Below are positions 13,518 through 26,700 of a DNA stretch of 64,000 nucleotides, piece after piece; within the stretch, counting starts at the first letter, position 1, and each line of letters opens with the position of its first letter. Both the position numbers and the translations under genes were made by a program. The stretch is from Sclerodactyla briareus (Eukaryota; Echinodermata; Holothuroidea; Dendrochirotida; Sclerodactylidae), in contig JAODTK010004666.1 of the NCBI GenBank assembly GCA_026419785.1, positions 599,501 through 663,500 of the forward strand, in the 5' to 3' direction. The notes beneath the pieces are model-generated. The model was not told where the DNA came from. It worked only from the letters and a program-made list of their open reading frames with translations, and did no database searches.

Positions 13518-14880
13518 TGTCTTGCCTGAACTTTGTTAAGGGAGAGACATAGTGGTCACTTTGGTTGTGGTGTATTTCGGTCTGTCTGTCTGTCCGTCTG
13601 TCTGTCGATGTGCGGTTCGATATCTCCTGAACGGTGAAAGCCATCATGCTGGGCCTTTTTTGTGGAGGTGGCGGTGAAGAGTTGCCGATGTGCATCCACT
13701 TTTTTTCGTCCCGAAAGACCATACTTATTTGCATATACATTTGCATATTTAATGAAATTGGCCCGGATGCTTGTGTACAAGATATCTCTTGATCGGTAGA
13801 TGCATTGGTGATGCCGTTCAGAATAAATACCAACTATGAAGAGTACACGAACTGAGTAGATTCCTGGCTGTTGTTATATGCTACTTAAGTAGTCTAATAT
13901 GGCACATAATTTCTGCGATTTTTTGAAGTTCGCTGGATTTTGACGAAGTTTGGTGGAGATGGTTTAGCTATAGTCTCCAATGAATTTTACAGTAGGGTCG
14001 GAGGTCCCCACAGGTCCTTTAATGTTAATAATTCGCATTTACCGAGTCTATTTGCATAATTTATTGCATATTTTCAAAGTTGGTTGAATCCTCATGAAAC
14101 TTGGTGGAGATGGTTACACCTTTGATCCTGAATAAATTTACCAACAGTGTAAAGGTCAATTGAGGTCATTTAATGTGAATAATTTGCATAAATTATGCAA
14201 TTTTTTTAAGTTTCGTGAAATGGCCAATAACAATTGGAATGAATGCCGTTAGGGTGCTTGTGGAGATTTGTCATGGTAATTTTGGGGTTCAGTGAATCAA
14301 AATAACATCTAAAGACGAGGTCAAAAGGTCAAAGGTCAAGTCTTAAGAAAATGTGCTTATTTTAGGAGTTACAGGCCAAAAAATAAAACTGTCTATTTTT
14401 GGATATGTGATAGAGCTCTGTGAGCTACATAGACGAAACCAACTCCAAGTTACGAGGGGCCAAAGGTCGATTTGGATACCTTTTGGGCGATAGCATAGGG
14501 CGTGTGTATCTGATTACATAATGCTTTTGGGGCTTGGTGCATCACATCGAGGCAAGCATTTTTCATTAAAACGGTCATGTCATCAAAGGTCATTCAAGGT
14601 CAACAAACTGCCGAATAATAACAGTTTCTGCATTAACTTCTAGTGACTGTGTGCGATATGGCTGAAATTTTGGGACATGCTGCATATTATCATGAGTAAC
14701 ATTTTTCATAAAAACCGTAATGTCATCAAAGGTCATTCAAGGTCACTTATAGACCAAAAACTGTCAAATAATAACATTTCCTGCAACAAGTTCCAGAGAC
14801 TGTATGCTACCTTATTTAAGAATGGTACAGTCTTGGGGCATTCTAGCTGACATGCATGATGCTGACAACACTATTATTGA
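13518..14880 (+). repeat. Repeat family B, near-full-length copy
   Basis: It starts tgtcttgcctgaactttgtt, then agggagagacatagtggtca, sharing its terminus with family A. The interior differs: a cggtctgtctgtc tract, an AGCCATCATGCTGG block, ttgcataattta modules and then two ~150-bp modules with cattcaaggtca. It ends against the DIRS element. Confidence 0.72.
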
Positions 14881-14935
14881 AGCATGCTATTGATAACAAG
14901 ATTTTGGAGTTTCACTCATTTCAACCCCTGTGGTA

Positions 14936-15066
14936 TGTTAATCTACTACGCTCCTCCTACTTACCCAATACACCTTATGAAGGACGCCCTCTCTCCGACT
15001 GCCACGGCTACTAATCTGGCAATTTCACCACCCGAAACTGGCAACCCCTCCTCTCCCAAATTGCCA
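14936..15066 (+). repeat. DIRS left inverted terminal repeat
   Basis: It reads ...cccaatacaccttatgaagg...ctaatctggcaatttcacc and is the inverse of 21050-21196. Confidence 0.88.
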
Positions 15067-18000
15067 CACTTTCAACTTGGTCGGCTTTAATTTGGCTTGA
15101 AATTTATTCAAAGTTTCGTACGTATTTTTACGTAATAACTCACCACCATTCAAGTGAAGCAGAGAAGAAAGAAGTTGTTCTCATCTACAGAGAAGATTGG
15201 ATGAGGTCCTTGTTATGAATTTTTCATTGTGTTTTCTGGTGGTTGAGCACGGTGGCGCTCGTGGAGCCTAGGTTCTAGCCTATGTTAGGGCTGTGTGTGA
15301 AAGGAATGGTTCCGCGATGGCGGTTTGCGGGCAATGAAGATCACGGATTCGGGGAGGCCGGTTAGTTTTCAGTTAGTCCTTCTAGGTCCTCCTGCGCTAC
15401 GCTGTTAACGCGGGTAGCGCCCCCACCCTTGGTTGGGTTGTGTGGAGTAATTTAGGGGTTTTGTTTTGTAGGGAAAAAAAAAATAAAAAAATAAGGTAGG
15501 CTATTGGGGGCTTGATGTATGGTTTTTAAGCCTTGGTGGATTGTTGGGCCTTTGGGCATCAGGATAGCTTGTCGTTGCGGAGTTGTTTCGTGTTTGGCTG
15601 GTTCCAGCGCTGTCCTTAGGTCACTTTGGGCGTTGGATCGGTACCGGATTGTTTTGGAGAATAATTTTTGGGAGCTTTTAGTGTTATATGTCGATTACAA
15701 TGCTGTTGTTGTTCTCTTGTGGGGGATGGTACCCCCAAGTATTTCTCCTTAACGGTATTTCCCTACGAAAAGTTGATGGCTACGGACCTGTTTGACCTGT
15801 AAACGGTTCCTACCGCATGACGAGTGGGATAATATGATGAGTGCCCACGTTGCCGGACGTGTTCGGCCGGGAAACATTGCCCGGTGTGCCTCCCCTGGAC
15901 TGACAACGTGGGAAGAGATGCCCGTGGGAGGCGGCTAAGCGCCAGGAACAGCTTCTAAGAGGAAGCACTCGGCCGAAGGTACACAAAGTAAGGCAAAAGG
16001 CCCCAGGAGTCTCAGGGAAAGGGACCTGAAAGAAGGCTACCATGGAGGTACCGGCGGAAAGAAGGTGCTAGAGGAATTTCCCCTGCGGGGGGACGGGTAA
16101 GAGAGTGGCTCCAAGGCAGGGAGTTGCCGATAGAAGAACGGGCGGAAAGAGTTTTATCGGTGGAGGAACAGGCAAACAGAGGGGTGCGGCTGCCGACGGT
16201 GCCACCGTCGGGGAAATCAGTGCTAGCCCTAGCCCGAGGTGTAGGCCACGAGGTGGCCGAGCTGGGAGCCGAGGGATGCCCAGGGGAATGGGAGCGAGGC
16301 TGCCCAGGACCTGGGAACCGAGGCTGCCCATGAGGAAATGGGAGCACGAGGGTGCCCCGGGGGAACGGGAGCCCAGGCTGCCAGGATACAGGCGAGCCGA
16401 GGATGCCCAGGAGGAAGAGGATTGACTGGAGGAATCCCCTGGAGGGAAACCAGTCGGGATAATTGGAGGTGTTTGGTCGGACGCCGCACGAATTGTGAGC
16501 GCGAATTTGAAGGCTTCCCAAGGAACAGGGTTGTCAGGAACGCCGCCGAAGGCGGCAGATCAGGATTAGACACCAGTGGGCGGGGAGTGCACCCTCCGAC
16601 GAAACGGCCAAGGGGGGGCGCCGGAGCAACTAGTGGCTGGTGGGGAGTAAGACAGTGATGACGAAAACGCAGGTGTTTTTCACACAGCTGAAGCAGCTGT
16701 TTAGCCAGCTGAAAGATTCCAAAGAAAGCAAAAAAAAAAAGATGGCACTGAGAAACTCGGAGAGAGTGCGCCTTTTTCAACTAGCGGCCCCCCCGGGACG
16801 GCCGCAACCAAGACGGAGCCCGTTCCCGTTTGCCGACGGGAGGGGCGGTCGTACGCTACGGCCGCGGAAAGGACAGGCCTCAGAACCTGGAAACGGCCCA
16901 GGAGGCGGAGGGAGGGTATGGAGTTTATGACAGTAGACAGGACGATGGTGAAGCCTGCCCCTAGGAACTGAATCCCCAGGAGGGCACTTTGAACAAGGCA
17001 GTCAAGGCGCATACGCGCCTGTTAGGGGTTGAGGATTCCACCGCCATCAGGACAGGTTGCCCAACCCGCCCGTCAATCGAGACTGATGCTCAACAATTTC
17101 ATCAAGCCCACCCCGTCCTAATGCCTGTGACGGGGAATGCTTAATAGGTTCCAACAGTTGCAGAATCCCACGATGGGCAGCATATCAGATAAAGCAAACG
17201 AGAGCTTTCGCAGTCGACAGACAGAATGGAGATGGAATTTAGCTCCCAAGATTCTCAGGAGGCCAAGGAAAGCTCAAATCATAGGAGCCAATGGACGGCA
17301 GAGGGATGTTCACTTCAAGGCAAGCCAGACCATGGAAACAACGATGAGGGATCTCGATTGAGCATCCAGAGCGGGATGAAGGTTCGCCTCATCTCTTATT
17401 CGATTCGCCGAGATACTAGTTAGAGCTTTTCAAACAAGCACCAGGCCAGGAGGTTTCCCGCTGCGACTCGGGACCAGTCGTGGCACTTCTAGGCCCAGTT
17501 TCCCTTTGGTATTTGACCAATAGCCAGAATATCAGTGCGAGCAACAAAAGAAGACGCGACAATGCCATCGAAGAGACCACGGCGTCAGTTGAGACCAAGC
17601 GGGTACTGTCCAAAACCTCCCATGGCCGGGAAAGATAGTTTGGGGGCCGATATTCATCGACCATGAAAGCTGAAGCGGAAAGACGAAAGCCCTCAAGGCA
17701 AGCGGAACCTTAACCTGGTCTAGGAAGGGGGCCAATGTGAGAAGCGCCATTCCCTTCCGCAGGCAGAGGCAGACGACCTTACTTACGCGGCCCCAGAGGC
17801 CGCCTTCACGAGGGGACGCTTCAACGCAGGTGGCCGCGGACAATTCGGCGGCCGCGGAAGTCGGCGGCCGTTTAACCGGGGACGGGGCCGGGGCGCGGGG
17901 CCGCGTGGGACCTACAACAAATAGGTTGCCCACCCCATCGGACCCAGCGTACGGTGGGGGGGAGACTTGCGCAGTTCGCGCACAATGGGGAATGATAAAC

Positions 18001-20839
18001 CGGGCGGCGGGTATGGGTGTGGTGCAGCGAGGCTACAGTTTGGAGTTCACCAAACCTCCCCCTCGTTCAAGCTGGTGAATGTGACCCCAAAACACACAGA
18101 CCCAGACCAGTGTTCAGGTGTGCAAGCCAGAGATAGACCACACTACTTGCGAAGCAGGCTATCAGAAAGGTTATGCCCGGAAAAAAAAAAAAGAGGACCA
18201 ACCTTGTTTCACTCAGACTTTCCTCACCCCCAAGAAAGGGGGTTTGTGGAGGCCCGTCCTTCAACCTCCGCTCCGCTCCCAAACAAGGGATACATCAAGA
18301 CCAAGGAGTTTCAGGAGGAGATGCTAGCCACGATCACCCCCCTTGCCAAGGAGGGAATGTGGGCCCGACATCCAATCGATGTACAGGACGCTTATCTCCA
18401 TGTCCCCGATAAGGAGGGAGGACCAGCGCTTCCTGGCCTTCCGATACCAAGGGAAGGAATATCAGTGCAGACCTTACCGTTCGGTCTTTCAACAGCCCAA
18501 CGGGTATTACCTGCATGACCAGCCCAATCCTAGCCTTCCGACGCCAACGAGGAATCATGAATGTTTGCCTATATAGACGATGGCTGGTCGTGGCCAGAAT
18601 CGAAGCAGCAAGCCGAACTTCACACTCAAGAGTCCCTTTCCCTGCTAGAAGAGCTAGGGTGGATAATAAACCACAAAAAATACGCCCTAGTCCATCTTCA
18701 GTCTATACTGTACCGTAAGAGCAGTGTTGGACTTCCTAAGGGGATAGTCATTCCAACCCCGAGCAGGATAGTGGAACTTGCGACAAGCAGTGTGAACAGT
18801 ATTGCGTCAGAAACAATTCGAAGGCCCAGCTTTTGGCTCAGAACTTTTGGGCGCCCACTCCAAAACCATTTGCTGAGGTATTACCATCCGTCAAACCCAG
18901 ATATGGAGGCCCTAGTTCCACTGACCGAGGCTCTCAAACGTTCCTGTCATGGTGATGTGTCTTGCAATGTTGTTCATCGGGTACCATTTTCAGGCCACCG
19001 CGGCCTCATGGGCTGGGGGGCTACGCACAGGGACCTGATGATATCTGGGACATGAGAAGCCGGAACAGGCCTTGCACATCATGACGTCCTGGAGACAAGA
19101 AGAGGCAGTAATCAGGCGTGGTCCACGCTGGGCGCCGATCCTACGAGGCCATGTCGTAACACTGCTAGCCGACAACTCCACATCAGTGGCTACATAAACA
19201 GAGAAGGGGGATCAGGTCCGCCGGCAGTGCTAACCGCCAAAATTTGGACTCCTGTTATCCCTCTGCGACGAGCTTGGAATCGCACTTCGAGCATCGTACC
19301 TGGCAGTAAAGGACAATTGCGTCGCCAACGCGTTGTCACGAGGAAGGGAAACAACGAGCGTCATTGTCCCGCCGTGGGGCGGACTACCTATTCAACAATA
19401 TCAAACGACCGATGGGTGGAACTGTTTCGCAACTCCACTCCATGCGCGGCTGCAACGTTTTTGACACAAGGTACCACCACCCCCTGGCGTGGAGGTGACG
19501 CTTCTCGTTCAATTGGAGGAATCATTACCTGAGCGCGTTTTTCCACCTCTGCGCCTGATCCTCCGAGTCCTAGTAACCCTAAGACAGTGAAAGCGGACCT
19601 GTTGCTAATCGCGCCGTACTGGCCGAACCAACCTTGGTTTCCTGCTGCTCTTACACATGTTGATCGAACTGCCGTTTCCAATTGCCCCAATCGAAACACT
19701 GTGTTCGCGAACCAGAACGGCCCACAACTTCTGACGAACCTGCATCTCTCTGCCTGAAGTTATTAGGCACGACTCCAAACGGAAGGGCTATCTAACCGGT
19801 TGCGGACCTTGTAGCCCCCGGCCAGGAGAGATTCGACAATCCGCACTTATGATGCCCCCGGTCAACCGTTTCAAGACAGTGGGCATAACGAACGTAACGC
19901 TTGTGATACCCTGGAAGCATCGGTGACTCAAATATCGGAGGTTCTTTTCTTCTTCTAGCCCTGTTTAACAAAGGCAAGAAGGTTTTCCACAATTTTTAAC
20001 TACCGTGTCGGACCCTAGCCTCGGTACCCAGGGGTTTTCCAGACGGTTCGACGATAGGGAACAATCGGGAATAGTGCGTACCTCATTCAGGGAATGTTTC
20101 ACACGGCAAACTCAGGCGGTCGCTTCCCCCCCGTCATGGAACTGGACGAGGTTCTCACAGCTCTATCGGCCGCCGTACGAACCACTGGGCTTGCGGTCTG
20201 CCTCTCTGGAACTTGTTACGTACAAAACCCATTTCTGCTTGTCGCCGAATCAGCCAAGGAGCAGGATCCGGTTTACATGCATTGTCCGTGAAACCAGGGT
20301 TTCTCAGATTCGATACGCGTGGGGAGTTTCGCCTCCTACCAAGACCCTACTTTTCTTAGCCAAGAATCATCTTTGTCCTTTACTCCTGAGAGTATATTCC
20401 TCCCTTCCATCAGATCATTATCGTCTATCGACGAGGACGAGAGGTGGTGTCCAGTGAGGCACGTCACAGTTATCTAAAAATGACAGAACAATGCGGCGCA
20501 TGCGCAGTTGTCCTGTTGCCCAGACGGCCTTATACCCCAGCCACCGAAAACCACACTTTCCGCGATGGGTCCGTGAAACGATACAAACACACACTCGGTC
20601 CACGTTCCCGCCCGAGAACTTACGAAGCAGGGGGCCCGCAGCCCCAGAGCTGGTTCAAAGGAGTCCCCCTGGAAGAGACATGAATCCGGGGGCCTGGAAA
20701 ACTCCATCACACGTTTATCAGTTGCCTATCTGACGAGTACACTACCCAGCGAGGGTAACTTTTTTTGCTACAGCATCCCTCAACCCTCCTCGACGTGAGG
20801 TCCCAGGCCCACCGCCGGTAACCCTGTGCTTAGTCGGGC

Positions 20840-20935
20840 ATCTTCATAAGGTGTATTGGGTAAGTCGGAGAGCGTAGTAGATCACAAGACTTACCTGGGT
20901 TGTGAATCTACTAGCGACAGATACTTACCCAGTAA
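20840..20935 (+). repeat. DIRS internal complementary region
   Basis: The first half (gggtaagtcggagagcgtag onward) is complementary to the left element edge. The second half (gacttacctgggttgtgaat onward) is complementary to the right edge. The two halves abut, recording both ends of the element. Confidence 0.85.
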
Positions 20936-21049
20936 ACTGGCTTCCTCCCATCCTCCCCCTCCGGACTCTCACATCTCGGAGCAGTTTCTGTGCTTCTACC
21001 CCGACACGTCATTACTTTTGATATTAACATCCGCTCTAAATTGCTAGTC

Positions 21050-21196
21050 TGGAAATTTGGGAGAGGAGGGGGTTGCCATTTTGGGTGGTGAAATTGCCAG
21101 ATTAGTAGGCGTGGCAGTTCGGAGAGAGGGCGTCCTTCATAAGGTGTATTGGGTAAGTATCCTTGCAGTAGATTCACAACCCCGGTAAGTCTTGTT
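21050..21196 (-). repeat. DIRS right inverted terminal repeat
   Basis: Inverse copy of the left repeat, sharing the cataaggtgtattgggtaag core. The right edge is near cttgtt at 21191-21196. Confidence 0.88.
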
Positions 21197-23657
21197 GATT
21201 TTCATTCAATTTGTTCAAAACCTGCCTTGAGGCCGGTTGCTTACCTTGAGGCCTAATTGTCCAAATTCGCCTTCATCACCTCTTTTCTGGGCCCCCTAAC
21301 TGACCTTACCATAATATAAACACACAGCAGGCTGACCCAGGAAAACTGTGCTGAATTATATTAACTGGAGCCTCTCTTCGCAGTGGTAAGATTACCCTAT
21401 ATTATTGTACCCAGTGTGCCATATATGCAGCTACAGGACCAGGACTGCACATAATATGAGGTGGATAGAATGTCCCAAGAACATTTAAAAGCCACGAAAA
21501 TAAGATTACTTCAATTTGCTGAACTACTTGTTTCCCCAAAATGGGTTGGGTTGTCGCACTCGCAGTAGCCTAGGTGTTCAGTGGCAGTCTCATTCCATTG
21601 CTTGAATGGCACTTTTGGGGTGAGGGCAGGGCAGCCTCGAGAGAATGTAATTCTTGAAGACTTTGCCGTGCTACAGCCATGTCAATTCAGTGGTCATGTT
21701 GCAGAAAATGTATCCAAGATAGATTTGGTAGTTAGCCCCCCTCCCCTCCTGTCTCCTCCCCAGACCCCCTCTTTTCTGTGATTGCTTCAACCGATGGTCC
21801 CCCCCCGAAGCAGATTTCGGAAACCAAAATATTTGTTATATTTATTGATATATTGTTTATTCAATTACTATTTTGCATGGTTTACTTCAAGTTAATTCAT
21901 TTCCATTAAGTTTGATGGTATGGGCTACCTTGCGTCCCCAAAATGTTAACATTGACTTTGAGTCACAGGGTTATGCAGTGTGTTTATAAATTGTTCCATT
22001 CATGCAAATGTTCCAGTTTGTGTAATCCCAATGAAATGATTGAGTGGTCCACTATTTGTCCTGAGATTTTAAAGTGAGAAAATGGGTCAATGGAAGTTGA
22101 ATTTGTGTCCAATTTCACATAATTTTATTCACATTTTCCCAAAACCTATACTCCTTCGTTAGACATGGATTTGATTTGATTGCTACGGGTTCAGGAAGCC
22201 AATTCGACTCATCATGGAACCCTAACCAAATTTTTGATCGTGGAGAGCACCGGCCCGACAACTCGCCTTCGCTTCTCGACTAGTGCTCCGATGATATCGA
22301 TGCAGGAGTGAAACCAATCCCTGCTCCCGGACCGCAATTTTACGTACCCATCCGACGAACGATCAGTGAACTCCAGGACCTGAAACTTCCCAGACCCTGG
22401 AGGAGCGGAAGCTGTTCGACACGACTGCTTCACGCCGCCGACGAGACCTATTGCCAGTGCCCCCGAAACAACCCCCCGAAATACCAAGCCCACTGCTCAA
22501 CGCAGACCAGGAAACTAAGACCAGGAACACGCCCGTCGAACGGCATGTACAGCCACTTCTGGAAAAAGCCCGGTGCTGGCGGCTGTGAATTCGAACCCGG
22601 GACTGTTGATGCAAAGCGACATGATACAACTCTACTATTTCCCGCTCCTGACGACATGGTCGATGGGATCAGTCCTTACGAATTTGAAATTGGTTTGATT
22701 AGCCCGAGTCCGAGACCGAGGCTTCAAACTCGGCCCTCGAGTCCTCAACACTGGAACCAAGGGGGAACGTGGAGGCCACAGGCATGGTTGTATGAGAGGG
22801 GGGAGCCAAAACACCCATGAGCCTCAACCCGCTTGTGGGAGAGTACGCTCGCTGGATTGTCCACCTCATTGTAAATATCCTCTGCGCCTGGTGGAGGCAG
22901 ATAGTTCTAATTCTGGGGTGGGCGATTCCCATTGTGAGTGGATGAGGACCCCTGTAGGTTCATGATAACCTTATGAGAGAGCAGAGCTCGGGCACGAACT
23001 GCCAACATATCCATTATGAGTTTTGGGGCTACCGTTAACTAAAATCTGTGGAGGGACGCAAGGCAAAAGAATTCAGGTAGCTGATCAGTGGTCATAGCCA
23101 TGCAGGATGTAGCTAGAGTGTGGGTCACCCAAAATGAATTGGGGCTCATGAGTTTGTTGGAGTACAGGCTCAGAAGGAATTCAGATATTGACCCTCTTCA
23201 AATTGCAAAAATTTAACAGGGACATATTATTCATTTGGCTATCTTTTGCTAGGAGACGATTAAGATCCGAGTCTGGTTTAAAGTATTTCAAGAAGAATTG
23301 TGAGGGTCGAATGAGCATTCATTTGCATGAGGGTGGATTGAAAAAAGCACGCGTCCCTTGCCAACCCATGAGCTACATCCCTGTAGCCTGACTTGTTTTG
23401 GTGAATATGTATATTAATATCCTGTAAATCAGGGTTTTGAGTGTGATCGATTGCATATTACAAGTTAAAGTGAAATATATTTGGTGGCCTCGACTAATAG
23501 GTTGGTATGAATATTATGGTGTATCCAATATGGTTGAACAAACATCCTGAGCATAATAAGTAAGAATACCTAGGAGGTTGGAGTTATGTGTGCCCCCAGT
23601 AGTTGACTATGCAGCTGCTACTTTGTTTGTACATTGCTGTCTTTCTCCCTGTCACAG
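21197..23657. other. No exon recognised upstream of DUT
   Basis: This is where the first DUT exon or exons might be expected, but no AGYDL-like motif is seen. 21930-22170 is a family A interior fragment inverted relative to 41300-41460. 22210-22940 is GC-rich with an unrecognised 170-codon + frame. Confidence 0.45.
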
Positions 23658-23794
23658 TTCAAAGGAGGCTGGATCACTGCCCGGGGGGAAGGCCCTAGTC
23701 AGTACTGGTCTGTCAATCGCTCTTCCCGATGGATGCTACGGGAGAGTGGCGCCCAGGTCCGGCCTCTCATCAAAACACTTCGTAGATGTCGGTG
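23658..23794 (+). CDS. DUT: DUT exon with dUTPase motif 2
   Basis: The exon is bounded by ...cacag and gtacgt. It reads ...[17 protein letters not shown], then [12 protein letters not shown] and SSKHFVDVG. The PRSGL loop contacts the nucleotide phosphates in dUTPases. Length (137 bp) and boundaries match the equivalent vertebrate exon. A second frame is also open through here and is a shadow. Confidence 0.93.
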
Positions 23795-26700
23795 GTACGT
23801 GAGCTACCAGTATTATATTGATTATGATACTAGAGTAATTAGACTGAATTGTTAGCCAGTGTCCCTTGATGCCATTTAGGTAGTTAATCAACAGAGACCT
23901 AGCAGTAACTCATTTACCGAGGGTTGTTATATTCTCATCCTCCTGTGGACGCCATAGCTATACAGCTTTTTATTGCAAAGATGGCCATTTATGTCAGATG
24001 CTTGTGATTTTTGGTTTCTTGCAATAACAAAGAACCTATGCTTGTGTGTGTCTGTGACACTACTTGGGGACATAGTAACTCAAGAAAGCCTTAGCCATTA
24101 GCCTTTTAGCAAATAGCCTCTGGCAATGCATTGTGGTCTAGTTCAGGGGGTATTGTAGGCAATCTATGGAAGGTTACATAGGAATTTCAGCGGATAAAAT
24201 CATTTAACTGGCAAAAAATGACACATTTCAATCCGACTTGTCACAATAAAGATGTAAAAATCATCGGGGACAACATACTAAACTTTGAGAGAATATGCAC
24301 AGAGAATGAGAATACTTGAATTTACAGTTTTTCTCATACATGCTAACACAACTGCCCCCTAAGTATCCCAGCATGCCTCAAACCTATCCCCCATTGCACC
24401 GCAACATGCATATGCGAAAAGGTCTATGGTGAGAAGATCTGCTGCCCATTTTTTTGTGTGTTAATCTCATTAATTCATGAGTGGGCTGGGCTAGAGCAAA
24501 ACTAAATTGCAATATCTCAACAAACCGTTGGTCCCGAGTTTCGGTCAACCTGTAAGGTTGACATCGATGAGGGTTCCACAAATACTAAGGGTATTGTATG
24601 TGTTGATCCTCATTTCATTCATGATAGGGCGGGGCTTAAGTAATTTGTGATATTTTGTGTAACACGATAAGCGGAAGATAGGATATATTACTCCCCAGCA
24701 TGGTGAGTAGGTGGACAGCATTGTCTTTTGGCACTGGTCTCAATAATATTATGGTGGGTGGGGTTTAGAAACCAAATCATCAAAATGCCAATATCTTGAC
24801 AACCGTAGGTCCGACTGTCGTCAAACTTGTTTTGGTGACATCATTGAGAGTGCTTATGAATAACTATGCTATTGTATTGTCAGTCCTCATTACCTACATG
24901 ATGGAGTGAAGAATAAATTGACCTTCTATTTTAAGCAAACCTATATGTTTTTGTCTCGCCTGAACTTTGTTAAGGGAGAGACATAGTGGTCACTTAGTTT
25001 GTGTGTGTCGTCGGTCTGCTGTCCGTCCTGTCCTAGTCTGTCCATCTGTCCGTATGTGTTTCCCCGGGGGGGGGTTCGATATCTTCCTGAAACGTGAAAG
25101 CCATCATGCTTGGACCTTTTTTTGGAGGTGCGCGTGAAGAGTTGCCGATGTGCAATTCCACTTTTTGTCCCGAAAGACATACTCATTTGCATAAATTTTG
25201 CGTATGTAATGAAAATGGCCCGGGGGGGGGGGGGAGCTTGTGTACAATATCTCTTGATCGGTAGTAGCATTGTCATGTCGTTCGGCAGTATATACACTGA
25301 TGCAGATACACAAACTGATTAGATTCCTGGCAATGATATCTGCTAATTAAGGTAGTCTAATTGCAGAATTTCTGCGATATTTTTGAAGTTTTAGGGACGA
25401 TGGTCACCAAAGGCCATTTAATGTTACTGATCCGCATTTACCTATTCTAATTTGTCATAATTTATGCAGATTATAAAGTGGTTGAATCATCAATGAAACT
25501 TGGTGGAGATGTAACACACAAAACCTTTGATCCGTAAATTTTGACAACATGCAAAGGTCATTTAGGTCGCATTTAAATAATAATTTCATAAATTACGCAA
25601 TTTCTGAAGTTTTGTTGAATGGCCAACCAATTGGAATAAGTGCAGTTAGGTGCTCGTAGAGATTGGGGTCATAGGTAATTTTGGGTTCAGTGGATCAATC
25701 ACATCAATAGACCTAGGTCAGAGGTCAAGTTTAAGAAAATGTCCTTATTTTAGGAGTTACAGGCCAAAGAACTGAAAACCCGTCTATTTTGGATATTGAT
25801 AGAGCTTTGTGTGCTACATAGACGAAACCAACCTCCCGCTTCGATCCTGACACCACTGGTCTTCATTAAGTTACAAGGGGCCAAAGGTCGATTTGGATAC
25901 TTGTGGGCGATAGCATATTGGCGTTGTTCTGATTACATATTGCTTCTGGGGCTTGGTGCATTACAATGAGGCAAGCATTTTAATAAAAACCGTCATGTCA
26001 TCAAGGGTCAATTAAGGTCACTCACGGACCAAGAACTGCCACATAAACAGTTCCTGTCCTGCAACAGCCTCTAGTGACTGTGTGTGATATGGCCTGGAAT
26101 TTGGGGGGACATGCAGCATTTTCAAGGGTAACATTTTTTTTCATAAAACTGTAATGTCATTAAAGGTCCATTCAAGGTCCTTATGGACCAACATAAATGC
26201 AATAATAACATTTCCTGCAACGCGACGAGCCTCCAAAGACTATGTGATATGGCTGGATTTTTCGAGCGAGGTCTCTCTTATGATGGGAATATTTAATAAA
26301 ACTGTATATCAAGGGCCATTCAATTATCTGAATCCTAATTGTGACAAGTATTGAAATGAGTAAAATGCCCTACAAACCTCCATACATTCTTGTAATAGTA
26401 TTACCCTCTTGTCGTAACCCATCTAAGAATGGTATGTCCTACTCTGCATCAACTACCAATATAGCAGAACTATATCTATTTGAATCTTTACTCTTTCAAC
26501 TTTCAACCCCTCAGTATGGTATTTCATTGAATTCTTTAACTAGTAATCCTAAATCCTGTAACAGCCAAGAGATTTCATTTGTCTTATTCATATCAACTCA
26601 TGGGCAGAACCTGTTGACAAACTGTAGAGGAACATGGTTGCACAATTGATGAGCAGCTGAGTTACAGTGGAATTTCCCTTTAGATCACTTATATAGGTCA

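Larger units (their letters stand above)
14936..21196 (+). mobile_element. DIRS-type tyrosine-recombinase retroelement, broken copy
   Basis: Inverted terminal repeats lie at about 14936-15066 and 21050-21196. Just inside the right end, about 20840-20935 is an internal complementary region made of the complement of the left edge joined to the complement of the right edge, the hallmark of DIRS elements. Order of parts: leader, a GC-rich likely gag region (about 15.9-17.95 kb), reverse transcriptase with the YIDD box near 18.57 kb, an RNase H-like stretch (about 18.95-19.1 kb) and a tyrosine recombinase region (about 19.6-20.5 kb). It is broken in roughly a dozen or more places, some of which may be sequence error. 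Arm divergence of roughly 10% suggests moderate age. There is no obvious target duplication, as expected for the family. Confidence 0.9.

Noticed and set aside
13575-13610. CRISPR-like short repeats (gtctgtctgtc)
   Set aside because: A simple pyrimidine/GT tract inside repeat family B, with no spacers.
16012-16780. Long minus-strand open frames (169 and 183 codons)
   Set aside because: They lie antisense within the GC-rich leader/gag region of the DIRS element and are proline/serine-rich shadow frames.
22560-22690. tRNA gene on the minus strand (GGTTCGAATTC B box with a D-arm-like GTAGAG upstream)
   Set aside because: The T-stem and acceptor stem do not pair convincingly, so at most it is a degenerate tRNA-derived repeat.
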